A DNA stretch of 64,000 nucleotides. Source: Streptomyces fungicidicus. Its GTDB lineage: Bacteria > Actinomycetota > Actinomycetes > Streptomycetales > Streptomycetaceae. Every line of letters starts with the position of its first letter. Position 1 is the stretch's first letter. Positions 8,093 to 14,621 of this stretch are shown here, piece by piece. The notes under the pieces were generated by a model. That model did not search any database and was not told the DNA's origin. It saw only the letters and a program-made list of their open reading frames with translations. Location of the stretch: positions 372,001 to 436,000 of the forward strand of contig NZ_CP023407.1 in assembly GCF_003665435.1 (NCBI RefSeq). Reading direction: 5' to 3'. A program made the position numbers and the translations under genes.

Positions 8093-9526
8093 TTACGGGG
8101 TGGTCCCGGACGAGCGTCGGCGGGCGAGAGCGAGGCTTGTCAGCGTCGTGATCGCCATGGCGCCGATGCCGACCAGCGCCGCGGTGGTGTAGGCGCCGTC
8201 GTCGGGGAAGAGGTGGCCGGGGCCGGTGCCCGCGGCGAGGATCAGGCCGCCGATGGCGCTGCCCAGGGAGTACCCGACGCTGCGGACGACGTAGTTGAAG
8301 CTCATGGCGCTCGACGTCTCGCTCCTGGGGGTGACGGCCAGGATGACGCCGGGCATCGCGGCCGAGAAACCGCCGACGCCGAAGCCGAGCACGCCCATCG
8401 CCACGAACAGTTCGGCCAGGTCCGACCTGGCCGCCGCGAACAGGGCGAACCCGCCGCCGACCACGACGGCGCTGCCCGCCAGGAGCAGAGGGCCGGCGAT
8501 CCGCGTCCGGACCCGCGGCATGAGCTTGCCGGCGACGAACCCCAGCACCGAGAACGGGATGAGGACCAGCCCGGCGAGGAAGGTCGTCAGCCCGAAGCCG
8601 TAGCCGGCGCCGTGCGGCGTCTGCGCGTACCGGGTGATGAGCGTGAGCAGGAGGTACATGCCGATCCCGCCGACGAACATGGCGAGGTTCGCCCCGGCGA
8701 CCGCCGGGTGCCGCACCGCCCGCACGTCGACCAGGGGCGTCGTGCTGCGCAGTTCGACGACGGCCCAGACGCAGAGCAGCACCACCGCGACGACGGCAAG
8801 GCCCGCGGCCACGGCGAGGTGGCGGCTCCACAGAGTCCGTTCGCCGGCGAGGAACAGCACCAGGAGCAGCGCGGCGGCCAGGACGACCGCGCCTGCCACG
8901 TCCACGCGGGCGGAGCGGCCTTCGGGGGCTTCGGGCATGGAGCGCCACGCGGTCAGGAGGGCGGCGGCGGTGACGACCAGGCCGAGGCCGTAGGCGGCCC
9001 GTACCCCGCCGAGCTCGGCGAGCAGTGCGGCCAGCGGGTAGCCGACGCCGGCCCCGATGATCGAGACCACCGAGATCAGGGCGATCACTGCCGCGCCGCG
9101 CTCCTCGGGGAGGTGGTCCCGGGCCACGCCCATCATCAGCGCCGTCAGCCCGAGCCCGACGCCCTGGGCCGCCCTGCCTGCCAGCAGCCACGCGAACGGC
9201 AGCGGCAGCACGGTGAGCACGCTGCCGGCGACGACGACCGCCAGCGTGGCGAGGATCGTGGTCCGCCGGTGCGGGCCGGCTCCGAGCCGGCCCAGGACCG
9301 GCGTGGCGACGGCGCCGCTGAGCAGCGCGATGGTCAGCGTCCACTGCGCGCTGCCGAGCGAGACGTGGAACGAGGTCGCCACACTGGTGATGAGCGGCGT
9401 CCCCAGGCTGGCGACCGCCGCCACGACCAGAGCGACGAACGTCAGGGCGGGGACCAGCAGCCGCGGTTCGGAACGCGCCACCGGGAACGCCTTCTCCGCG
9501 GCCCCGCCCACCGGTTGCCCGGTCAC
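8093..9526 (-). CDS. MFS transporter, probable drug efflux permease
   Basis: The 477-residue protein has about 12-14 hydrophobic helices from RLLVPALTFVALVVAAVASL onward, with the short charged loop GAGPHRRTTI after the third helix, in the usual MFS motif A position. The start is GTG 9526, which overlaps the TGA stop of the upstream marR gene (GTGA), indicating translational coupling. Location behind a MarR regulator is typical of exporters induced by their own substrate; the substrate cannot be told from sequence. A much longer open frame up to 10009 only runs through marR out of frame. Confidence 0.85.
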   Translation of the reverse strand: MTGQPVGGAAEKAFPVARSEPRLLVPALTFVALVVAAVASLGTPLITSVATSFHVSLGSAQWTLTIALLSGAVATPVLGRLGAGPHRRTTILATLAVVVAGSVLTVLPLPFAWLLAGRAAQGVGLGLTALMMGVARDHLPEERGAAVIALISVVSIIGAGVGYPLAALLAELGGVRAAYGLGLVVTAAALLTAWRSMPEAPEGRSARVDVAGAVVLAAALLLVLFLAGERTLWSRHLAVAAGLAVVAVVLLCVWAVVELRSTTPLVDVRAVRHPAVAGANLAMFVGGIGMYLLLTLITRYAQTPHGAGYGFGLTTFLAGLVLIPFSVLGFVAGKLMPRVRTRIAGPLLLAGSAVVVGGGFALFAAARSDLAELFVAMGVLGFGVGGFSAAMPGVILAVTPRSETSSAMSFNYVVRSVGYSLGSAIGGLILAAGTGPGHLFPDDGAYTTAALVGIGAMAITTLTSLALARRRSSGTTP

Positions 9527-9981
9527 TGCTTCGGCCTTTCGCGGGCCTGGCTTTCGAGCTCCGCCAGATGCTTCAGGGCCGGAAGGGCCGCCACCAGCGC
9601 CTCGACCTCGTCGCCGGTGAGCCCGCCGATCAACCGCTCGAACGCGTGGACGCCCGCCTGGCGCCGCGTCCGGACATAGGAGGCGCCGGCCTCGGTCAGG
9701 CACACCAGAGTGACCCGCTTGTCGGACGCGTCGCCCCGCCGCTCGACCAGGCCGGACTCCTCCATCACCCGGACCAGGGCGGTCATCGCGGGCTGGGTGA
9801 CGCCCTCGACCGCGGCCAGATCGGTGATGCGCCGCGGGCCGGTCCGGTCCAGCGTGGCCAGGGTGGCGGCGGACGTCAGGCTCATGTCCCGGGGCAGGCG
9901 TCTCGCGGCTCTGGTGGCCAGGCCGTAGAGGGCTTCCCCGATGGCGGCGGACGCGCCAGGAGCGGTGTCTTGACGACTCAT
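9523..9981 (-). CDS. MarR family transcriptional regulator
   Basis: The 152-residue protein carries the winged-helix MarR core: MSLTSAATLATLDRTGPRRI, DLAAVEGVTQPAMTALVRVM, the wing VERRGDASDKRVTLVCLTEA, and a C-terminal dimerisation helix pair. It is the first gene of the operon with the MFS exporter and very probably represses it, ligand unknown. An AT-rich segment with a CATA-GTT-TATG inverted repeat lies 26 bp upstream of the start. Confidence 0.88.
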   Translation of the reverse strand: MSRQDTAPGASAAIGEALYGLATRAARRLPRDMSLTSAATLATLDRTGPRRITDLAAVEGVTQPAMTALVRVMEESGLVERRGDASDKRVTLVCLTEAGASYVRTRRQAGVHAFERLIGGLTGDEVEALVAALPALKHLAELESQARERPKQ

Positions 9982-10006
9982 GCCCGAAGCATAGCCTTTT
10001 TATATT

Positions 10007-10017
10007 CATAGTTTATG
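10007..10017. promoter_or_regulatory. Candidate MarR operator/promoter of the efflux operon
   Basis: The 11-bp CATAGTTTATG is an inverted repeat (CATA/TATG) inside the most AT-rich stretch of the neighbourhood (about 9990-10017), where a promoter for marR would be expected. It also overlaps the stop codon of the upstream reductase gene, so this tight spacing squeezes the promoter between genes. Autoregulation by the MarR protein is inferred only. Confidence 0.35.
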
Positions 10018-10831
10018 GAAATCGCGGACTGGTACGGGCGGCCTCGACGGCGGTGGCCAGTGGATCGCGGGGTGCGCGGCCGAGCAGGTCGGCGAGGTCG
10101 GGTGCGGTGCCGTCCAGGAAGCCGTGCCGGACGCCGGTGGCGATCGAGGCCAGCATCGGCGGCTGGAACGGCAACAGCCCCGGCGTCTCGAGGAGCCTGC
10201 GCCGGTACTCGCCCAGGCTGATGGCGCGGTGCGCGACACCGAGTCCGCCGGCCACCTGTCCGGCCGTGACCGGTGTGCCGACGAGGTCGTAGACGCGCCC
10301 GCCGTGAGGTGCGGGATCCGACGCCACCACCGCCGCGGCCTCGGCCAGGTCTTCTCGCGCGACCGCGGCCAGCGCACCCTCACCGAAGGCGGACTCCACA
10401 CCGTCACCGGCCCACATCAGCAGGCCCCCGAAGAGTTCGGCGTACAGGCCGTTGCGCAGGATCGTCCACGGCACCCCGCTCCCCCGCACCAGGCGCTCGG
10501 TCGCCCGGTGCGCGAGTGCGAAACCGAGGTGATCGCCGGCGGTGGTCAGGCTCGTGTAGACAACATGACCGACGCCGTCGCGGACGGCGGCGTCCAGGAC
10601 CGCCGCGTGCCGGGCGACGACCCGGTCGTCCTCGGCATAGCCGGCGGAGACGAGCACCAGAGTCGACACACCGGCGAGGTCGAGGTCCGCGGGGTCGTCG
10701 AAGTCGAGACGCCGCATCCCCTCGCCCGGCGTGCGGCTGCCGCCGCTCGCGACGGCACCGCGGGCGTGCAGCGCCGCAAGTGCGGCCGAGCCGAGGTTCC
10801 CACGCGCTCCGGTCACCAGAATCATGATCAC
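10013..10831 (-). CDS. NAD(P)-binding NmrA-type quinone reductase-like protein
   Basis: The 272-residue atypical short-chain dehydrogenase has the Rossmann start ILVTGARGNLG, a STLVLVSAG strand and a VVYTSLTTAG segment followed by WTILRNGLYAE, as in QorB (YtfG)/NmrA-like proteins. These bind NAD(P)H and reduce quinones or act as redox sensors; the catalytic Tyr-Lys pair of classic SDRs is absent, as usual for this class. It is divergent from an HxlR regulator 82 bp away, the arrangement known for qorB/qorR-type pairs. The start is ATG 10831 or ATG 10825. Confidence 0.8.
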   Translation of the reverse strand: MIMILVTGARGNLGSAALAALHARGAVASGGSRTPGEGMRRLDFDDPADLDLAGVSTLVLVSAGYAEDDRVVARHAAVLDAAVRDGVGHVVYTSLTTAGDHLGFALAHRATERLVRGSGVPWTILRNGLYAELFGGLLMWAGDGVESAFGEGALAAVAREDLAEAAAVVASDPAPHGGRVYDLVGTPVTAGQVAGGLGVAHRAISLGEYRRRLLETPGLLPFQPPMLASIATGVRHGFLDGTAPDLADLLGRAPRDPLATAVEAARTSPRFP

Positions 10832-10913
10832 TCGCAGTCTTCCGTCGTGGTTCCGATCAGTAACTACGCTTGATCCTCGACCGCACTCTCACCGGCCACA
10901 AGAAGGCAGTCCG

Positions 10914-11336
10914 ATGTCACTCACGCACACCGCGGTAACCACCACCCCCGCCGAACTGGACCCGTGCGGACGCGAAGACCACCCCGACTGCGGCATCCGC
11001 GACGTCCTGGACCGCATCGGGGACAAGTGGTCGGTGCTCGTGATCGTCGAACTCGCCGGGGGGCCACGCCGCTTCCGTGAACTGCAGCGCGCCGTCGACG
11101 GCATCTCCCAGCGCATGCTCACCCTCACCGTGCGCAGGCTCGAACGCGACGGCCTCGTGCTGCGCACCGTGTACCCGACCGTCCCGGCCCGGGTCGACTA
11201 CCGCCTGACCGGGACCGGGGCCGGCCTGACCCACTTGGTCAAGGCGCTCGCCGACTGGTCCCTCGCACACCGTGACGTCATCGCCGAGGCGCGGCACGCG
11301 TACGACCGGGCCCACCCCGACCACGACATCCGCTGA
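10914..11336 (+). CDS. HxlR (DUF24) family transcriptional regulator
   Basis: This 140-residue winged-helix regulator has the family pattern GIRDVLDRIGDKWSVLVIVE, FRELQRAVDGISQRMLTLTV, LERDGLVLRTVYPTVPARVD. Cysteines C18 and C26 lie just before the helix-turn-helix, the area where redox-active cysteines sit in QorR/HypR-like members, so thiol-based quinone or oxidant sensing is plausible. ATG 10914 is used because the frame upstream overlaps the divergent promoter. It probably controls the reductase gene transcribed the other way. Confidence 0.85.
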   Translation: MSLTHTAVTTTPAELDPCGREDHPDCGIRDVLDRIGDKWSVLVIVELAGGPRRFRELQRAVDGISQRMLTLTVRRLERDGLVLRTVYPTVPARVDYRLTGTGAGLTHLVKALADWSLAHRDVIAEARHAYDRAHPDHDIR

Positions 11337-11397
11337 CACGAGCAGCGGGATCGAGCCCCCGAGGCCGCCCGGCGGGTTCGTGGGAGCATGCCGTCCC

Positions 11398-12450
11398 ATG
11401 ACCCCACACGACTTGACGGCCGAGGTCCGGCAGCTGCTTCACGAACTCTGCGTCGACCTCGGCTTCTGTCTGCCGCCCGAGGAGCGTCGGCGCCTGCGGG
11501 AAGCACCGCCGGCCGACGCGGACGGCTTCACCGGCGCCGTCTTCGCGGCGGAGGGCTTGGACCCCGGCCCGCATTCCGAGTTGTGGCGCCAGGTTCGGGA
11601 CCGGGTGGAGCGGCACATGCGCAGATGGGGCGAGCCGCGTATCCATGTGACGGATTGGGACGAGACCGACGGCCGGGGCGTGCCCGCGGTCTTCGTGCAC
11701 AACATCTTCACCTGGGGCGGAGACGACCTCTACGGCTTCGCGGCGCAGCGTCCACTGGCCGACCGTCACCGTCTGCTGCTGGTGGACCGGCGCGGTTACG
11801 GTCGCAGTCCGGACACCGCGCGCGGCGACTTCGAGACCGACGCCGACGACGTCGTCGGCCTGCTCGGCGAACCGCGTTCCGGCCCGGACGGGCACCAGGG
11901 GCCGGCGCATCTGGTCGGTCACGGCAACGGCGGGGTGATCGCCATGCTCGCCGCCGCCCGCCGCCCCGATCTGGTCCGGTCGCTGACGCTCATCCAGCCG
12001 TCCGCCTTCACGGCCGCCGCCGAGCACCCCACCGTCGCGGCGATGCTGGAACGCGTGGCCGGGACGGCTCCCGGGCACCTGCCGGAGTCCGTGACCGCGG
12101 CCGAGTTCCTGCGCGCCTCCACCGAAGGCATCGGGCTGCCGATGCCGGAGCCGACCGCACGGCGGCTGCGGGCGGTGGCCACGTCGATGCGGGAACGGCC
12201 CATCTGGGAGGCGAACGTTCCGCTGGAGCCGCTGCGTTCCGCTCCATGGCCGACGCTGATCGTCTGCGGTACTTGGGAGGACGCCCCCACCCTCTACCGC
12301 ACCCACGTCGGCGAACCGCTGATGGCGTGCGCCGAGGTCCTCACGGACGCCCTCGGCGCCCGGTTGCTGCGCGTCCCGGGTTTCTACCCGCACACCCAGC
12401 ATCCGGACGCCGTCAACGCGGCCCTGCGACAGCATTGGGGCATCCGGTGA
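11398..12450 (+). CDS. Alpha/beta-hydrolase-fold protein lacking the nucleophile
   Basis: The 350-residue protein joins an N-terminal ~75-residue unrecognised domain (MTPHDLTAEVRQLLHELCVD ... HMRRWGEPR) to an alpha/beta hydrolase fold (VFVHNIFTWGGDD, LLLVDRRGYGRSPDT, WPTLIVCGTWEDAPTLYR, PHTQHPDAVN). The nucleophile elbow reads LVGHGNGG where active enzymes have G-H-S-x-G, so the serine is a glycine. The late Asp and His are retained. It is either a non-hydrolytic member (binding, lyase or perhydrolase-like chemistry) or a dead enzyme. ATG 11398 is chosen at the end of a short intergenic region after hxlR. Confidence 0.7.
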   Translation: MTPHDLTAEVRQLLHELCVDLGFCLPPEERRRLREAPPADADGFTGAVFAAEGLDPGPHSELWRQVRDRVERHMRRWGEPRIHVTDWDETDGRGVPAVFVHNIFTWGGDDLYGFAAQRPLADRHRLLLVDRRGYGRSPDTARGDFETDADDVVGLLGEPRSGPDGHQGPAHLVGHGNGGVIAMLAAARRPDLVRSLTLIQPSAFTAAAEHPTVAAMLERVAGTAPGHLPESVTAAEFLRASTEGIGLPMPEPTARRLRAVATSMRERPIWEANVPLEPLRSAPWPTLIVCGTWEDAPTLYRTHVGEPLMACAEVLTDALGARLLRVPGFYPHTQHPDAVNAALRQHWGIR

Positions 12451-12495
12451 TCCGGGCCGCGTGCATGCCGCCGCCGGACCACCGGAATGACCGCA

Positions 12496-12663
12496 TCACC
12501 GCCTGCGGGGCCGGCCGGTGCCGATTCCCGCCACATGCAGCGCCAGGGCGGTCAGCCCCAGCAGCATGACGTTCACCGAAGAAAACACGTCGTTCGTGCC
12601 GATCTCCGCCGCGTTGATGAGGAACGCGATGAAGAACAGGACCGCTGCGACTATTCCGACCAT
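12496..12663 (-). CDS. Small single-domain membrane protein
   Basis: This 55-residue protein consists of two hydrophobic helices (MVGIVAAVLFFIAFLINAAE; VNVMLLGLTALALHVAGIG) and a basic Arg-rich C-terminus (GRPRRR) likely on the cytoplasmic side. ATG 12663 follows a clear GGAGAGGGAG ribosome-binding site, which sets the start inside a longer open frame. Proteins of this kind are common and uncharacterised in Streptomyces. It is convergent with the hydrolase-fold gene. Confidence 0.7.
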   Translation of the reverse strand: MVGIVAAVLFFIAFLINAAEIGTNDVFSSVNVMLLGLTALALHVAGIGTGRPRRR

Positions 12664-12837
12664 GACAAGCTCCCTCTCCTCAGGATGAAGCCCGTATGCC
12701 CGCCCAGCGCGCTCGCAGACCCACCGGAACCGGAACCGCGCCGGAAGAGCCTCACAGTCGCCGGACGCGCAGCACACAGCTCCGCATGGGCAGGGTGCAC
12801 TCACCGCGGGACGTTTCCGGTTGGGCCTGGGCGGTGG

Positions 12838-14604
12838 TCAGGGCAGGGTCCATTTCTGGTTGGGTCCGGTGTGGCAGGTCCACAGATGGACCGGCGTCCC
12901 GTCGTTCCACGTACCGCCCGAGGCATCCAGACACTTGCCCGACTGCGGATTGCGGACCGAACCGTCCGACTGCGCCGACCACTTCTGCGCCCCCGTCCCG
13001 TTGCACGTCCACAACTGCACCCGCGTACCGTCCGCACTCCCCCCACCCGAGACGTCCAGACACTTCCCCAACACCCTCAACGAACCGTCACCCGCAACCG
13101 ACCACCGCTGCGCCACCGTCCCGTTGCACGTCCAGAGCTGCACCCGAGTACCGTCCGCCGTACCGGCATCGGCCACATCCAGACACTTGCCACCGACACC
13201 CCTCACCTCACCCGTGCGCGGATCGGAAGGGGTGCCGGCCTGCTTGATCCGGATGTTGCGGAAGGCCACCTCGTCGCCGTCTCCGTGGTTCTGCAGGCCG
13301 ATGTGCCCCTGCCGCAGGCTGCGCGCCGGGTCGGTGTTGGTGAAGTCGTTGATCCTGCGGCCGTTGAGGAAGAGCTCCAGCCACTCCCCGGTGACGCGGA
13401 TCTCGTACGTGTTCCACTCCCCCGGCGGGTTCAGCGCCGCGTCGCGTGCCGGCAGGTCGGCCGACTGGAATCCGTACACGGCTCCCGTGGTGCGGTCGGC
13501 GGCGTCGGTGGCGTCGATCTGGATCTCGTAGCCGTTGTTCACCGCCGACCACGGGTCGTCGGACGACGGGAAGCCCACGAACACACCGGAGTTGTCGTCG
13601 CCGCTCGCCTTCCAGTCCAGTTTCAGGGAGTAGTCGCCGGTGATCTCCCTGGCGTCGTACCAGAGCAGGCCCAGACCGCCGTGCGAGGTCAGGGTGCCGT
13701 CGGCCAGGGTGAAGCCGCCGGGTCCCGCCTGCTTCCAGCCCGTCGTGCCGGTGCCGTCGAACAGCGGCGTGTAGCCGGTCTCCGGGCGGCAGTCGGCCTG
13801 GGTGGTGCCCGCGGCCCAGCGGATGCCTCCGAGCAGGTGCCGGCGGAAGACGGGATCCGCGTAGGACTCCTCGGTGTGGCCGCCGCCTGTGTAGAAGGCG
13901 CGGCCCCCGGCGTAGTCCTTGCACCATGCGATCGGGTGGTCTCCGGACATGCTGCCGCCGGAGTAGCTGGACTCGTCCAGCGAGGCGAGGACGTGGGCGG
14001 TGGTGCGGGGGTTGGTGCGGTAGTTGTACCACTCGTCGGTGCGCTGCCAGGTGCCGCCCAGATGCGCGGTGGCGTCGTGCGCCCGGTCCTCGACCTCGAC
14101 GGTGGCCTGCTGGATGGCCGGGTGGGACTGGAAGAGGGCGCCGGCCAGCCCTTCGTAGAACGGCCAGTCGTACTCGGTGTCGGCGGCTGCGTGGATGCCG
14201 ACGTATCCGCCGCCCGCCCCGAGGTACTGCTCGAAGGCGGTCTGCTGGGTGGGGCCGAGGACGTCGCCCGTGGTCGACAGGAAGGCCACGGCCCGGTACC
14301 GGGCCAGGTTGGCGGTGGTGAAGGCCTGCGGGTCCTCGGTGGCGTCGGCGGTGAAGCCGTTCGCCGCTCCGAGGTCGCGCAGTGCGGTGATGCCCTCGTC
14401 GATCGAGGAGTGGCGGAAGCCCGCCGTCCGGGAGAAGACGAGGAGCCGGTACGCGGGGTCGGCCGCCGCGGCCGCCGCGACGTCCGCGGTGCGGGCGGTG
14501 TCCTGTGCGGCCGGTGCGGCCTCCGTCAGGGTCGCGGCCTGGAGCGTCAGGCAGAGCACGGCACCTGCGCACAGGCGGAGCGCCGTCTTGAGAGGGGTAC
14601 GCAT
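12838..14604 (-). CDS. Secreted ThuA / DUF1080 (3-keto-disaccharide hydrolase-like) protein with ricin-type lectin domain
   Basis: The 588-residue protein has a signal peptide (MRTPLKTALRLCAGAVLCLT ... A-A-PAA), then a ThuA-like class I amidotransferase-fold domain at ~50-265 (VFSRTAGFRHSSIDEG, GGGYVGIHAAADTEYDW, GGRAFYTGGGHTEESY). A DUF1080 concanavalin-like beta-sandwich covers ~270-455 (YTPLFDGTGTTGWK, GEWNTYEIRV, GHIGLQNHGDGDEVAFRNIR), and a ricin B beta-trefoil with repeated CLDVSGG..W..DGT.V.LWTC blocks the rest. DUF1080 enzymes are implicated in cleaving 3-keto-glycosides. The start ATG 14604 has AGGAGG upstream. It lies 17 bp after the PQQ-dehydrogenase gene, hence one operon, and shares its lectin module almost base for base. 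Confidence 0.88.
   Translation of the reverse strand: MRTPLKTALRLCAGAVLCLTLQAATLTEAAPAAQDTARTADVAAAAAADPAYRLLVFSRTAGFRHSSIDEGITALRDLGAANGFTADATEDPQAFTTANLARYRAVAFLSTTGDVLGPTQQTAFEQYLGAGGGYVGIHAAADTEYDWPFYEGLAGALFQSHPAIQQATVEVEDRAHDATAHLGGTWQRTDEWYNYRTNPRTTAHVLASLDESSYSGGSMSGDHPIAWCKDYAGGRAFYTGGGHTEESYADPVFRRHLLGGIRWAAGTTQADCRPETGYTPLFDGTGTTGWKQAGPGGFTLADGTLTSHGGLGLLWYDAREITGDYSLKLDWKASGDDNSGVFVGFPSSDDPWSAVNNGYEIQIDATDAADRTTGAVYGFQSADLPARDAALNPPGEWNTYEIRVTGEWLELFLNGRRINDFTNTDPARSLRQGHIGLQNHGDGDEVAFRNIRIKQAGTPSDPRTGEVRGVGGKCLDVADAGTADGTRVQLWTCNGTVAQRWSVAGDGSLRVLGKCLDVSGGGSADGTRVQLWTCNGTGAQKWSAQSDGSVRNPQSGKCLDASGGTWNDGTPVHLWTCHTGPNQKWTLP
12843..13218 (-). repeat. Ricin-type lectin module, copy A of a near-identical duplication
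   Basis: This 376-bp block encodes the C-terminal lectin of the ThuA/DUF1080 protein. Aligned by eye to 14627-15002 it shows about nine substitutions and no indels, far more alike than the surrounding genes. Recent duplication or continuing gene conversion is implied. Confidence 0.9.
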
Positions 14605-14621
14605 CGTGGGTCGCCTCCTGG

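Noticed and set aside
7730..9679. 649-residue plus-strand open frame opposite the MFS gene
   Set aside because: It is the antisense frame of a membrane protein gene. The translation is dominated by Asp, Glu, Gln, Arg and Gly and lacks any domain.
12664..12837. A third partial copy of the lectin module 3' end
   Set aside because: The segment near 12820 has a TTTCCGGTTGGGCC stretch like the lectin's last codons, but the similarity covers too few bases to separate from chance.
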